A stretch of 64,000 nucleotides of DNA, taken from the NCBI RefSeq assembly GCF_050589825.1, contig NZ_JBNGOZ010000021.1, positions 24,100-88,099 on the forward strand. Direction: 5' to 3'. The DNA comes from Carboxylicivirga longa. Its GTDB lineage: Bacteria > Bacteroidota > Bacteroidia > Bacteroidales > Marinilabiliaceae. Numbering within the stretch: position 1 is the stretch's first letter; every line of letters starts with the position of its first letter. This document shows, piece after piece, positions 33,576 to 42,960 of this stretch. The notes below the pieces were generated by a model that was not told where the DNA came from, made no database searches, and saw only the letters and a list, made by a program, of their open reading frames with translations. Position numbers and translations under genes: made by a program.

Positions 33576-35482
33576 TATTGTTTAATCAATGAATCGTATT
33601 GTTTGATGTCGCGCACAAAGCTATCGTGCCATAGTCCTGTTTTTAACACCTTCTCTTTAGCCTTGAGGGCTGCTTTGTAGCCTTTAAAAGTTCCATAGGC
33701 ATAGCGGTAGAAGCCGTCTTTGCATTGATAGGCTTTGATGAGGTCCTGCTCCAGGTTTTTAAATACCGCATAAGAAGCAACAGGCCTTTTAAGCGATAGA
33801 ATCTGCACCGTGTAATAGGGTATGCCATCACTAATGTCATAAGTAACTTCAGTAGCTACCTTGTCATCTACAGGAGCGGGCGCTACACTTGCCAGCATAA
33901 TGTCGTTAAATTCGAAGGCTTTGCTACTGTTTTTATAAGTCATTTCACGGTTGATTTCAATAGTGCGCTGTTGGGTTTTAAAGCCGTTGCCCCCATATTC
34001 TATCTTGTATTTACCATCTGCTTCAAGTATTAACACATACTTACCTGTGCCGGGGTGGGGGCGATATTGACCGATGGTCTGCTGTGTTGCTTCATCTGTC
34101 ACATTGATGATTACGTTTTCGATGGGTGCATCATCTGAGGCAGCAAGGCTGCCTTTAAGCACGGCCAGTCGGTTGACTTCCGGTTCTTCATATTCTATGC
34201 GGTAAATGTCGGAGCCACCCAGATTATCATCGTAACGCGCAGAAGCATAATAGGCAATGTTGGGTGTTGTAGTAGGGACAAAAAAGAATTCGTCATCGGG
34301 CGTATTGATGGGATATCCCATGTTGATAGCGGGTCCCCAGTTGCCTTCCTTGTCCATTACACTATAAAAAATGTCGAATTGCCCCATGGTATTATGACCT
34401 TCGGAACTGAAATACATTACTTTGCCGTTGGGATGCAGTATGGGTGTTTCTTCATCGAAAGGAGTGTTGAAAGCCGCCATGTTTTCAGCCTTGCCCCATT
34501 GTCCGTTGGGAAGCCTGCGTACCCGGTAAATATCGAGGCCACCCAATCCTTCAGGGCGGTTACTCGTAAAGTAAATAGTTTGCTTATCTGCTGTTGCTGT
34601 CGCGTGTGTCTCATCAAATTTTGAGTTGATGGGGTCTTTCATCTTTATGGGTTCGCTCCACGTATCGTCATCATACAGGCAAGTGTAAAGGTTAGCGCCA
34701 TCCACATCATTACGGTAGATAATCATTTCACTACCTTCGGCTGATAATCCAACTGCGGCCTCGTGTCCGGCACGTTTAAAGAGCTCTTTAAGCGATTTGG
34801 CTTTTTCCCACCCCGCATCATCTTTGGTGGCACTGTAGATGCGCTCAGCATATTGGCCGTCGAAGAGTTTTTCGCTGTAGCTGGAAGCGCGGCGCGAGGT
34901 AAAGAGTAGTAGGTTTTGGTCGGCCGTGATTAAGGGGCTGTGGTCATCGTATTTGGAGTTGATGCCCGAGCCTAGGTTCTTCACCTTCAGTTCAACAGGT
35001 GATTGCATTAGCTGAATAGCATTTTCGCAGATCTCTATTTCACGCAGGGCATCCTGACGTAGCAACTCGTCGGCCGGTGGAAGCATTTCAATCAGTGCCT
35101 CGTATGTTGCGATGGCTTTATCATGTTGGTAAAGGTGCTGATAAGACTTACCTATCGAAAACTGAAGATCAACACCGAGGTCGCCAATCCTTTCCTCCTC
35201 TTGTAACAGGTGAAAGGCTTTTTCGAAATATACAATGGCTGTATCAGGACCATCGGAAGTGTTGAGATAACAATTACCCAAGTTGTAAAGAATGGGAATG
35301 TTGTTGGGAGCTTCCTTCAGTAGTTGCGAAAATAAGTCAATAGCTTCGTCAAATGCTTCATCATCGGCCAGTCTTACAGCCGCATTAAAGGTTTTATTAT
35401 CAATTTTTGCATCGGACTGGGCCAGGGTAAGCCGGGTAAGGACCAGCAAAAGAGCCATTATGAGAGCCTTTGGTTGTATCAT
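33575..35482 (-). CDS. Secreted TPR-PD40 propeller protein with a carboxypeptidase-like domain and SPOR-like tail
   Basis: 635 residues. A signal peptide (ALIMALLLVLTRLTLA) is followed by a TPR region (about 30-165), a six-bladed PD40 beta-propeller (about 185-440) with repeated FTSNRPEGLGGLDIYR and YFSSEGHNTMGQFDIFY blades, and a carboxypeptidase-regulatory-like beta sandwich (about 450-540). The C-terminal IPYYTVQILSLKRPVASYAVFKNL resembles a SPOR-like fold. The first three parts match T9SS component PorE, which ends in an OmpA domain instead; a cell-wall-related role is therefore plausible but inferred. A second, shorter paralog lies directly upstream. Confidence 0.82.
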   Translation of the reverse strand: MIQPKALIMALLLVLTRLTLAQSDAKIDNKTFNAAVRLADDEAFDEAIDLFSQLLKEAPNNIPILYNLGNCYLNTSDGPDTAIVYFEKAFHLLQEEERIGDLGVDLQFSIGKSYQHLYQHDKAIATYEALIEMLPPADELLRQDALREIEICENAIQLMQSPVELKVKNLGSGINSKYDDHSPLITADQNLLLFTSRRASSYSEKLFDGQYAERIYSATKDDAGWEKAKSLKELFKRAGHEAAVGLSAEGSEMIIYRNDVDGANLYTCLYDDDTWSEPIKMKDPINSKFDETHATATADKQTIYFTSNRPEGLGGLDIYRVRRLPNGQWGKAENMAAFNTPFDEETPILHPNGKVMYFSSEGHNTMGQFDIFYSVMDKEGNWGPAINMGYPINTPDDEFFFVPTTTPNIAYYASARYDDNLGGSDIYRIEYEEPEVNRLAVLKGSLAASDDAPIENVIINVTDEATQQTIGQYRPHPGTGKYVLILEADGKYKIEYGGNGFKTQQRTIEINREMTYKNSSKAFEFNDIMLASVAPAPVDDKVATEVTYDISDGIPYYTVQILSLKRPVASYAVFKNLEQDLIKAYQCKDGFYRYAYGTFKGYKAALKAKEKVLKTGLWHDSFVRDIKQYDSLIKQ

Positions 35483-35648
35483 ACCTTATGTACTTAGAGT
35501 TTGGTTATAAAAAGAATTTTGCAAAATAATTAAAAATAGGCAGCTGCCTGCTGTTCTAGGTGTTGTTTTTTATCAACGTGCCCTTTACCCGCATGAATCA
35601 GGCATTGATACCGTATGGACAGGTGGAAGCATGCTGTTGGTATTGCCT

Positions 35649-37232
35649 TCATTTTTTTAACACCATTGGTTCCAGGTAAACGGCAGCATCGCGGCTGATG
35701 TAATTGTTGCGGTAGGGTAGTTCAATCTCCCGTGTTATTGTGCTGAGTCCTGGCGTACGAATGGTCATTCGGTAGCGTATTCCAGTAGGTAATATCAGTG
35801 TGTATTTGCCATTTTGCTCCCTTGGCTTGTAGGTGCCCACCAGCGTACCGCTGACCGCCTCGTGTATCGTTATTTCTGCCGTGGCAGCAGGTTGCCCCTC
35901 TTCGGTAAATAGAAAACCTGATACTAGTGCCAGACTTCGTTCATCTGTTTTGGGAAACTCGATAATGTAGATATCGGTTCGTCCGTAGCCGCCTTTTCGA
36001 TCGGAGGCAAAATAGACACGCTGCCCGTCTGGTGTGGGAATGAAAAAAAGATCATCACCGGCAGTGTTGATAGGGTAGCCGATGTTAACAGCGGGTTGCC
36101 ATTGTCCTTTATCATCGTGCTCCGATTTGAAAATATCATAGCCACCCATGGAGTTATGGCCTTCTGATGCAAAGTATAAGGTCTTTCCATCGTAGGACAG
36201 AAAGGGGCTTTCTTCGTTCAAGGGAGTATTGACCGTGTTACTCAATAAGCTTACTTTGCCCCAGGTTCCGTTGGGCAGCCGTTGCGCCATGTAAATATCT
36301 TTTTTGCCCAATCCACCGGGGCGATTACTTGTGAAAAGCAGGGTATTGCCATCGGCCGACAGGCTGCCGTGCGATTCCTCGTGGTTGCTGTTGATGGGCT
36401 TGGGCAGTTTCTGGGCCGATCCCCATTTCTCTTTATCATACTCGGCAATGTACAAATCCCCTTGCCCATTATTACGATAAATTATCATGGTGTGACCATC
36501 CGGGCTAAGGCTGCATGTTGCATCATAATTATTGCTGTTGATGGTTGCGCCGGCATTGACTGAGGGGAGCCAGGCTCCTTCGCGCCACTTACTGCTGTAT
36601 ATATCTTCAGGGTAAAGGGTGTAGCTGCTTGAAGTGGAAAAACCTCGCCGGTTGGAGGTAAACAGAAGTGTGCCTTCGTCGCCTGATATAATAGGGCTAT
36701 GCTCATCGTACTCAGTGTTGATAGCCTGCCCCAGGTTGCTAATTCTAAAATCTACAGGATGTTTTTTCAGTTCGATAGCATTGTTGCAATAGTTGATGTG
36801 CAAAATTAGCTGTTGGTGCAGGTCCTTATACTTAGTAGGAACTGTGTCACGAAGCTGTGTTAACAGGCTAAGTGCATCCTCAAAACGCTCATTCAGATGA
36901 AAGGCCTGTGCCAGAAGAATGTTAGCCTGGAGTGCCTTTTCGTTACGTCGCTGATAGAGTCCGTAATGAGCCTTGGCGCTTTTTAGGGGAGTGATGGCCT
37001 GCGCAATTTTGCCATCAATATTTAACAGGCAGATGCCTTCAAGTAAATATAGGTAGGGATCATCGGGGTATTTTCTCTGTAGTGTTTGGATATGCTCGTT
37101 TGCTTGCGTGAAATTGTCGATCTGAATCAGGTTTTCAATCTGTATAAAGTCTTTTTTGCGGGGTTTTTTATCGGCTATTGCTGGGATGCTTACGAGCAGA
37201 CATAAGAAAATGGGGAGAAATTTTTTTATCAT
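35649..37232 (-). CDS. Secreted TPR-PD40 propeller protein with a carboxypeptidase-like domain, paralog of the next gene
   Basis: 527 residues. It has a signal peptide (FLPIFLCLLVSIPAIA) and TPR-like repeats (about 25-150). The PD40 propeller (about 170-420) has blades such as FTSNRPGGLGKKDIYMA and YFASEGHNSMGGYDIFK. The terminal beta-sandwich domain (about 430-527) is of the carboxypeptidase-regulatory type. It matches the downstream 635-residue protein along its length but stops before the SPOR-like tail. The two presumably arose by tandem duplication. The 166-base gap between them holds no terminator. Periplasmic or outer-membrane-associated location is inferred. Confidence 0.82.
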   Translation of the reverse strand: MIKKFLPIFLCLLVSIPAIADKKPRKKDFIQIENLIQIDNFTQANEHIQTLQRKYPDDPYLYLLEGICLLNIDGKIAQAITPLKSAKAHYGLYQRRNEKALQANILLAQAFHLNERFEDALSLLTQLRDTVPTKYKDLHQQLILHINYCNNAIELKKHPVDFRISNLGQAINTEYDEHSPIISGDEGTLLFTSNRRGFSTSSSYTLYPEDIYSSKWREGAWLPSVNAGATINSNNYDATCSLSPDGHTMIIYRNNGQGDLYIAEYDKEKWGSAQKLPKPINSNHEESHGSLSADGNTLLFTSNRPGGLGKKDIYMAQRLPNGTWGKVSLLSNTVNTPLNEESPFLSYDGKTLYFASEGHNSMGGYDIFKSEHDDKGQWQPAVNIGYPINTAGDDLFFIPTPDGQRVYFASDRKGGYGRTDIYIIEFPKTDERSLALVSGFLFTEEGQPAATAEITIHEAVSGTLVGTYKPREQNGKYTLILPTGIRYRMTIRTPGLSTITREIELPYRNNYISRDAAVYLEPMVLKK

Positions 37233-37341
37233 GGGTAAAGTTATTAGCCTGTGGTCAAAATTATTGCATTAAAATTGCGAAAATCATTGATGACAGACAA
37301 GTAAATAACTTAAAATGAATTCTTTTTGTTTATTTCCTTTT

Positions 37342-38511
37342 TTAGGAAAGGGGGATAATGGTGCCTTTATTTTTACTATCCAGACAAACAATCAGGCTGG
37401 TTTTGTCTTCTGTGATAAAACCGTAGCTACCACGCTTGTTTTTAAGTGTGTTAATAACTTGTTTGTAGGGGATGGCCCCCAACTCAAACAGGGTGATTTC
37501 TCCTTTGGAGCTCTTTGGGGGTGATGAATAAAGAGAAATGTGTGTATTTAACTGTTTTTGCAGTGTGGCATGCAGATCTTTGTTGTTTGAAATAAGATTA
37601 AGATTTTTGTTATTCAGCTTAATGGACGTTTCTTTCGCTGATTTGCCAACTTTTATGCGCAGTTGTTTGAGAGCTGTTATACTTTTAATGCTTAGTCTGA
37701 CTAAAATATTGGTGGTCACTGATTTTTCTGCCATGAGGTGCTGCTTGTAAAACAGCCACATGGCATGGTAGAAGTGAAAGATGGTGTGGGGATTTTTAGG
37801 TGTGCTCTGACCTTTAAAGTGAATAATGGGTGCTTGTGGCAGGTAAATATTATGACCGCCTTTCTTGCTAAGACGGTACGATAAGTCAATGTCTTCACCA
37901 TACATAAAATAAGCCTCATCCAGTAAGGTAAAGCTGCCGTTTTGTTGTCGTGGCATTGCCAGAAATGCACCGGATAATACATCTACTTGGGCTTTCTTGT
38001 TTTTATCAAGGTGCCCCTCGTAATATTTTGCAAAAACAGGACTATGCGGAAATACCTTGCAAAGACCCATTAGTTTATAAAGAGCAACCGAGAGGGTGGG
38101 AAAACCACGTTTTGATTCTTTTAGGTAGCGACCGGTTCCATTCAGCATCATAACGCCCAGTCCGGCTGTATTAAGGTGTTCTTTATAATACTTAATAAGG
38201 ATTTCAAAAGTATCTTCAGCAACTAGTGTGTCCGGGTTTAGCAAAAGGGCAAGTCGTCCTTTGGCAACCTTCAGTCCCAGGTTGTTAGCTTTGGCAAAGC
38301 CCAGGTTTTGAGTGTTAGGTAGGATTTTTACCTTGGGATATTTTTGCTTGAGTAGTTGGATGATCCCCGGGTTATTGGCATTGTCAATCACAATAATTTC
38401 AATGGAGAGCGCTCCCTTTGCTGCTAAAACAGAATCAAGCGTAAGTTTTAAGAAATCAGGTGCATTAAAGCTGACTATGATAATGGATAAATCGACGCTT
38501 GCTGGATTCAT
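37342..38511 (-). CDS. Family 2 glycosyltransferase (WbbL/rhamnosyltransferase-like)
   Basis: 389 residues. The GT-A domain begins LSIIIVSFNAPDFLKLTLDSV, with IIVIDNANN, NTQNLGFAKANNLGL, the metal-binding LLLNPDT, and the acidic MYGEDIDLSYRLSKKG that closes the catalytic site. The order GFAKANN...LNPDT...GEDIDLSYR is that of WbbL-like rhamnosyl/galactosyltransferases of polysaccharide synthesis. The C-terminal 120 residues are a basic, less conserved extension with no clear membrane helix. It sits alone among unrelated genes. Confidence 0.87.
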   Translation of the reverse strand: MNPASVDLSIIIVSFNAPDFLKLTLDSVLAAKGALSIEIIVIDNANNPGIIQLLKQKYPKVKILPNTQNLGFAKANNLGLKVAKGRLALLLNPDTLVAEDTFEILIKYYKEHLNTAGLGVMMLNGTGRYLKESKRGFPTLSVALYKLMGLCKVFPHSPVFAKYYEGHLDKNKKAQVDVLSGAFLAMPRQQNGSFTLLDEAYFMYGEDIDLSYRLSKKGGHNIYLPQAPIIHFKGQSTPKNPHTIFHFYHAMWLFYKQHLMAEKSVTTNILVRLSIKSITALKQLRIKVGKSAKETSIKLNNKNLNLISNNKDLHATLQKQLNTHISLYSSPPKSSKGEITLFELGAIPYKQVINTLKNKRGSYGFITEDKTSLIVCLDSKNKGTIIPLS

Positions 38512-38552
38512 GATGATGCTTCCTCAGTATTGATAGCCTTACAGTTTAATTA

Positions 38553-38984
38553 TTAGCGACAGAACAAGGCTTGTAAAAAGCCACAGAAGGTTTTTCTTTC
38601 TGCTCTATAGTAACGTTGCTGAAAGTCTTTCTTTTCATCATCGGGCGCCTGGCTGTTAATCCACTGCCATATTTCGCCCCAGCCCATGAAGCCCCCAACA
38701 TTGCGATCGTCAATAAAAATGTCGGCATTGACCTTGCGGCTGATGCCTTGGTCCATCTCTTCCTCAGGGTGAGTTCTGTTGACAGCATAAAACTCCACGC
38801 CATGCTTACGGCAAAATTCTACTGCCTCATCCAATTGTTTTCCGGTGCGTATGGTCCACAGAATAAGAAGGTGTCCCTTGCTTTGGAGGGATTTGAGCGT
38901 TTCAAAGGCAAATATTTTCTCCTTGCCAATGGCAGGGTATTTGTGTTCGACGATGGTGCCGTCAAAGTCAACCGCTATAAGCAT
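38553..38984 (-). CDS. Small HAD-family phosphatase (BT0820-like)
   Basis: 143 residues. Motif I is VDFDGTIVEH (nucleophile Asp6, Asp8), motif II LILWTIRTGK (Thr), and motif III/IV DIFIDDRNVGG. No cap domain. From memory it matches the small Bacteroidota HAD phosphohydrolases typified by BT0820. The substrate is unknown; the length suggests a polynucleotide-kinase-phosphatase-like or small-sugar phosphatase. It is 12 bases downstream of the membrane-protein gene and probably belongs to the recR transcription unit. Confidence 0.82.
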   Translation of the reverse strand: MLIAVDFDGTIVEHKYPAIGKEKIFAFETLKSLQSKGHLLILWTIRTGKQLDEAVEFCRKHGVEFYAVNRTHPEEEMDQGISRKVNADIFIDDRNVGGFMGWGEIWQWINSQAPDDEKKDFQQRYYRAERKTFCGFLQALFCR

Positions 38985-38996
38985 AAAGTTTTTGTG

Positions 38997-39449
38997 TTAT
39001 AAATCAGATGCGTCAATGTTAAGTTCTTCAAAAATGCTACTTTTTTTCGGATAATTAAGTACCAGAAACAGGTAGACCAGTCCAAATATCATTATTTGGT
39101 TGATATTGCCGATCATTAAGTAGGCCAGGAGGCTCAGTAGCGATATGCCTTCCAGTGTCATGATCTTAATAAAATAGGCCATGCGGTATTGCTGTAGTTT
39201 CTGTTCAGTACTGAGTCCTTGGTTAATGTGTTTCACTTTACGGTTGTGAAACATATAACTTGCAGGAATACCGGCCAGTGCCAGTACTATAATCAGTGAC
39301 TTCAGATTGTTTTCAGCCCCCGGATCCATGGGGAAGGCGCGACCATTCATTGTTATGAAAACGAATGACAGGGCCGCAAAAACAGCCAGTAAGATAACGA
39401 CGATAAAATAAATCAGCCGGATTTGTTTTAAAGTTTTTTGAGCGCTCAT
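38997..39449 (-). CDS. Four-helix membrane protein, unrecognised
   Basis: 150 residues from the ATG at 39449, which lies one base after the recR stop; a start six codons earlier would overlap recR. Four hydrophobic segments (about 12-34, 46-64, 96-114, 118-134) separated by short loops, with basic loops between helices 2 and 3. No motif recognised. Placed between recR and the HAD phosphatase in one apparent operon. Confidence 0.7.
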   Translation of the reverse strand: MSAQKTLKQIRLIYFIVVILLAVFAALSFVFITMNGRAFPMDPGAENNLKSLIIVLALAGIPASYMFHNRKVKHINQGLSTEQKLQQYRMAYFIKIMTLEGISLLSLLAYLMIGNINQIMIFGLVYLFLVLNYPKKSSIFEELNIDASDL

Positions 39450-39450
39450 A

Positions 39451-40071
39451 TTAAAGTGTTTTTTCAAAAGGTAGTCGGTTCACCAATGATCGACCCAGGG
39501 TCACTTCGTCGGTGTACTCCAGTTCATCGCCGATGGACACGCCACGTGCAATGGTTGTGGTTTCGATATTATATTTCTCAAATTTTTTGTAGAGGTAAAA
39601 ATTCGTTGTATCCCCTTCCATGGTGGTGCTCAGTGCAAAAATAATTTCTTTCACACCGCCGGCTTTAATTTTTTCCTCCAACGGACCTATGGTCAGGTCA
39701 TCGGGTCCAATGCCATCCATGGGAGAGATCACCCCACCTAACACGTGGTAAATGCCTCTATACTGCTGAGTGCTTTCAATGGCCATTACATCGCGTATGC
39801 TTTCAACTACACAGATAAGACCATGGTCGCGCTCTGCATCGGCACATATCGCACAGGTTTCGCTATCAGATATATTATGACAGCTTTGACAGTACATAAT
39901 ATACTGCCGCATGTGGTGCAGGGTATCGGCAAACTTAAACACCTGCTCCTTATCCTGTTTCAAAAGATATAGCACAAGGCGCAGGGCTGTTTTCTTCCCG
40001 ATGCCGGGTAGCTTAGCAAACTCATTAACGGCACTTTCCAGCAGCCTGGAAGGATAGGATGATGGTGTCAT
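39451..40071 (-). CDS. recR: Recombination mediator protein RecR
   Basis: 206 residues. A helix-hairpin-helix (KLPGIGKKTALRLVLYLL) is followed by the four-Cys zinc finger (Cys61, Cys64, Cys73, Cys76: CQSCHN...CAIC), the Toprim domain (ICVVESIRDVMAIE, YHVLGGVISPMDGIGPDDL), and the C-terminal TTIARGVSIGDELEYTDEVTLGRSL. RecR works with RecF/RecO to load RecA on gapped DNA. Confidence 0.96.
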   Translation of the reverse strand: MTPSSYPSRLLESAVNEFAKLPGIGKKTALRLVLYLLKQDKEQVFKFADTLHHMRQYIMYCQSCHNISDSETCAICADAERDHGLICVVESIRDVMAIESTQQYRGIYHVLGGVISPMDGIGPDDLTIGPLEEKIKAGGVKEIIFALSTTMEGDTTNFYLYKKFEKYNIETTTIARGVSIGDELEYTDEVTLGRSLVNRLPFEKTL

Positions 40072-40140
40072 GTATCTGCAATTAATTATTAGGCCCTAAA
40101 GATAGTAAAGAATGCTTTGTACAGGCCAAGATTACTGTAA

Positions 40141-40758
40141 TTAGATGATGCCATTATCGATGAGCATGATAATGTGTTCAATCATTTTATCATCTTCATC
40201 TTTCTGATATACTGCCTTTAAATTGGCTCCAAAGAGGCGGGCTATTCCCTGCCAGAAAAATGCTGAGAATCCACCTTTGAAGTGTTTAATCAGTTCGTAG
40301 GTGGTATCGCCTGTTTCGCGGTTGATTAACTTAATAAGCAGGCGACCTTGTGAGAAAGTTAATTTTCTTAAGGGCTGTTCAAATTCATTAAAGAGGGATT
40401 TTTCGGCCTCTTTCAGGTAGGCTTTTTTCTCCTTTTCAGAGTGTAGGGTGTTTAAATGCGTGTTTATTTCTCTCACTTTGTGGCTCGCACTACGGGCGTA
40501 GGGTAGTACCTTTTTAATGTTGCGCACCATACGGCCATAGCGCTTTTTGTGGCGTTTATTTTTGAAACGATAGGAGGGAATTACCGCTACCTCGTTCAGG
40601 TTGACATGCGGAATCGTGTCGTTATTGATAATGCGGTGCTTTATCAGCAGGTGAATGGAATCGGCAACTTCCTGTGCAGTGGACTGCTTGATAAAAGCCA
40701 GGCAAAAGCAGACAATAAGTATGCGTTTTGGTATTTTATATTTCGTGCCCTGAACCAT
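40141..40758 (-). CDS. DUF4294 family protein
   Basis: 205 residues from the ATG at 40758. An upstream in-frame start at 40794 would bury the signal peptide (RILIVCFCLAFIKQSTA), so the later one is chosen. The DUF4294 core is obvious: YGRMVRNIKKVLPYARSA near the middle, then LIKLINRETGDTTYELIKHF and GGFSAFFWQGIARLFGANLK toward the end. It is exported to the periplasm. The function of the family is unknown; it is confined to Bacteroidota. Monocistronic, upstream of recR with a 69-base gap. Confidence 0.88.
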   Translation of the reverse strand: MVQGTKYKIPKRILIVCFCLAFIKQSTAQEVADSIHLLIKHRIINNDTIPHVNLNEVAVIPSYRFKNKRHKKRYGRMVRNIKKVLPYARSASHKVREINTHLNTLHSEKEKKAYLKEAEKSLFNEFEQPLRKLTFSQGRLLIKLINRETGDTTYELIKHFKGGFSAFFWQGIARLFGANLKAVYQKDEDDKMIEHIIMLIDNGII

Positions 40759-40938
40759 ACTGCAAAAATAAATGCTAAAACAGGAGTTTGGCAAAATCCT
40801 GAGCAGGTATTTTCAACGTTCAATGGTATTACGACGTTTGTATGTTTAGTGAGGAGGAGTATCGAGTTGTTATATAGGTTATTATGAGATATTGGATGAA
40901 GTGGGTATTCTTAATGTTGGTTAATATATTTTCCTTTT

Positions 40939-40971
40939 ATTGATGGTATTTAAAAAAATGCCCTACATTTG
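40939..40971 (+). promoter_or_regulatory. Bacteroidota promoter ahead of the small secreted protein and nhaD
   Basis: ATTG (40939-40942), a 21-base spacer, then TACATTTG (40964-40971), matching the -33/-7 pattern TTTG...TAnnTTTG. The start codon at 40990 is 18 bases further. Confidence 0.6.
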
Positions 40972-40989
40972 CCGGCTCAATTTTAGCAG

Positions 40990-41319
40990 ATGTCCAAAGC
41001 CTGGAACATATTTTTATACCTTTTGTTCGTTGTTTTCACCTTCGATGTTGCCATGGCAACTACCGATGAGGTGGATGCAGCTGCATCGGCACATGGGGAT
41101 CCATCTCAGTGGTTTTATGCCGCTGATAGTGACAAGGTGATGGTTGCCGATGCGTTTAAATACCAGGCAGAATATGAAATAGACGCAGGTTCCTTTTATC
41201 CGATTGGCGAAGGACAAGGCTTATCCAATTATTGTACTCCACGCAATGATAATCAGGAGGGATCTCTTCCGTGTGGATCACTCATTCTTTTTGAGGCCGA
41301 TACCTCACCTCCTTTATAG
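40990..41319 (+). CDS. Small secreted acidic protein upstream of nhaD, unrecognised
   Basis: 109 residues. A signal peptide (AWNIFLYLLFVVFTFDVAMA) is followed by an acidic mature part of about 85 residues (many Asp/Glu, few Lys/Arg) with two cysteines (NYCTPRN and LPCGSL) that could form a disulfide in the periplasm. It has the best promoter match of the window and lies 90 bases before nhaD in the same direction, so the two are probably cotranscribed. I recognise no family. It could be a periplasmic accessory of the antiporter, which is inference from position alone. Confidence 0.6.
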   Translation: MSKAWNIFLYLLFVVFTFDVAMATTDEVDAAASAHGDPSQWFYAADSDKVMVADAFKYQAEYEIDAGSFYPIGEGQGLSNYCTPRNDNQEGSLPCGSLILFEADTSPPL

Positions 41320-41409
41320 TTGAATAGCTGATTGTTTTATATCGGCATTCATTTCATCTTCATTTCTCTTTAAAATAACTAAAAGTCAAACTTTTAGAAA
41401 AGCTATATT

Positions 41410-42783
41410 ATGTTTTATTTAATGTTAATAGTCTTTGTTGTAGGCTATGGATTTATTGTGTTTGAGCATGTTAATGAAATTAACAAGGCAGCAACAGCTT
41501 TGCTCATCGGTACACTCCTCTGGGCTATTTATGCCATTGGTGGTCAGGAAATACTGGCCAATGGTGCCAGCGTGGCTTGGAACGATTTTGTAGCCAATAA
41601 TAATGGCAATGTGCTTGAATTTATAACGCACCACGAGCTTTTTCATCATCTCTCAGAGATTTCCTCCATCTTGTTTTTTCTTGTGGGTGCCATGACTATT
41701 GTGGAGTTGGTGGACAAGTATCAGGGTTTTAAGGTGATAACGGATCGCATTGATGGTTCTAATGTAAAGCGGTTGCTTTGGGTTATTAGTTTGTTAACTT
41801 TTTTTATGTCGGCTGTGCTCGATAACCTCACTACTACTATTGTACTAATCACCGTGTTGCGTAAGATTATTTCACGACCCCAAAATCGTTGGATCTTTGC
41901 CAGTGTAGTGGTTATTTCGGCTAACGCGGGAGGTGCCTTTTCGCCCATTGGCGATGTTACCACCATTATGCTATGGATTGGCGGACAAGTTACTTCGGCG
42001 CATATTATCGGCGCTTTGTTGTTTCCTAGCCTTGTTAATATGGTGGTAGCCACCACTTTGTTTAGTGTTTATATTGTTAAAGTTCAGGCTGTGAAACCTC
42101 AGCTTCCGGCCAGCGAAACAGATGAGTTTACTACCCGGCAGGAGCAAATGTTTATGTTGGTTGTAGGTACTTTGGCTCTTGTTTCAGTGCCGGTATTTAA
42201 AACCATTACTCACTTGCCGCCTTTCGTGGGTATGTTGCTGGGCTTATCGGTGCTATGGATAATGACCGACCGCTATCTGAAGCGTCGCAGTACTGCTGAT
42301 AAGCGTACACTGACAGTTACGGCGGCTCTAAAGGCAGTGGATATACCCACCGTATTATTTTTTCTGGGTGTGCTAAGTGCCGTGGCAGCATTGCAGTCGG
42401 CCGGGCACCTCGATTTATTGGCTACATGGCTCGATGATACTGTGCATAATCTCTATGCTACAAACCTGCTTATTGGGGTTATTTCATCGGTGGTGGATAA
42501 TGTACCCTTGGTAGCTGCTTCCATGGGCATGTATGCCATTGCACCGGCCGAAGCTGCGGGGGCAGCTGCCAGTTTTGCTCAGGATGGTCAGTTTTGGACA
42601 TTCCTGGCCTACTGTGCCGGTACCGGCGGTAGCTTGCTTATCGTTGGCTCAGCAGCCGGTGTAGCCGCCATGGGTCTTGAGCGCATTAACTTTTTATGGT
42701 ATCTGCGGCGTATTAGCTGGATTGCTTTATGTGGTTATCTGGCAGGTGCTTTGGCCTACTACCTGCAGTGTCAATTATTTTAA
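41410..42783 (+). CDS. nhaD: NhaD-type Na+/H+ antiporter
   Basis: 457 residues, about 12 membrane helices. NhaD features are the N-terminal FYLMLIVFVVGYGFIVFEH, the central LDNLTTTIVLITVLRKII with buried Asp and Thr residues, ANAGGAFSPIGDVTTIMLWIGG, and the second-half SSVVDNVPLVAASMGMY and FLAYCAGTGGSLLIVGSAAGVAAMG. It expels Na+ (or Li+) in exchange for H+, complementing the sodium pump encoded by nqr. Small unrecognised exported and membrane proteins are encoded on both sides. Confidence 0.92.
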   Translation: MFYLMLIVFVVGYGFIVFEHVNEINKAATALLIGTLLWAIYAIGGQEILANGASVAWNDFVANNNGNVLEFITHHELFHHLSEISSILFFLVGAMTIVELVDKYQGFKVITDRIDGSNVKRLLWVISLLTFFMSAVLDNLTTTIVLITVLRKIISRPQNRWIFASVVVISANAGGAFSPIGDVTTIMLWIGGQVTSAHIIGALLFPSLVNMVVATTLFSVYIVKVQAVKPQLPASETDEFTTRQEQMFMLVVGTLALVSVPVFKTITHLPPFVGMLLGLSVLWIMTDRYLKRRSTADKRTLTVTAALKAVDIPTVLFFLGVLSAVAALQSAGHLDLLATWLDDTVHNLYATNLLIGVISSVVDNVPLVAASMGMYAIAPAEAAGAAASFAQDGQFWTFLAYCAGTGGSLLIVGSAAGVAAMGLERINFLWYLRRISWIALCGYLAGALAYYLQCQLF

Positions 42784-42960
42784 TGGTAATTTCTATGGGC
42801 TAAGCGTGCTTTTGTCTAGTAGAGTGTTCAAAAGGTATTGAGGAACGGTGCTCTACCGCCAATCGCCTGTAAGGTTCGTTCCGTAAATAGTTATTTATAG
42901 AACTTTTCAAAACTAACTACTAGTTTTTAAGTGTATGCAGCCCTTTCAAATAATAAACAG

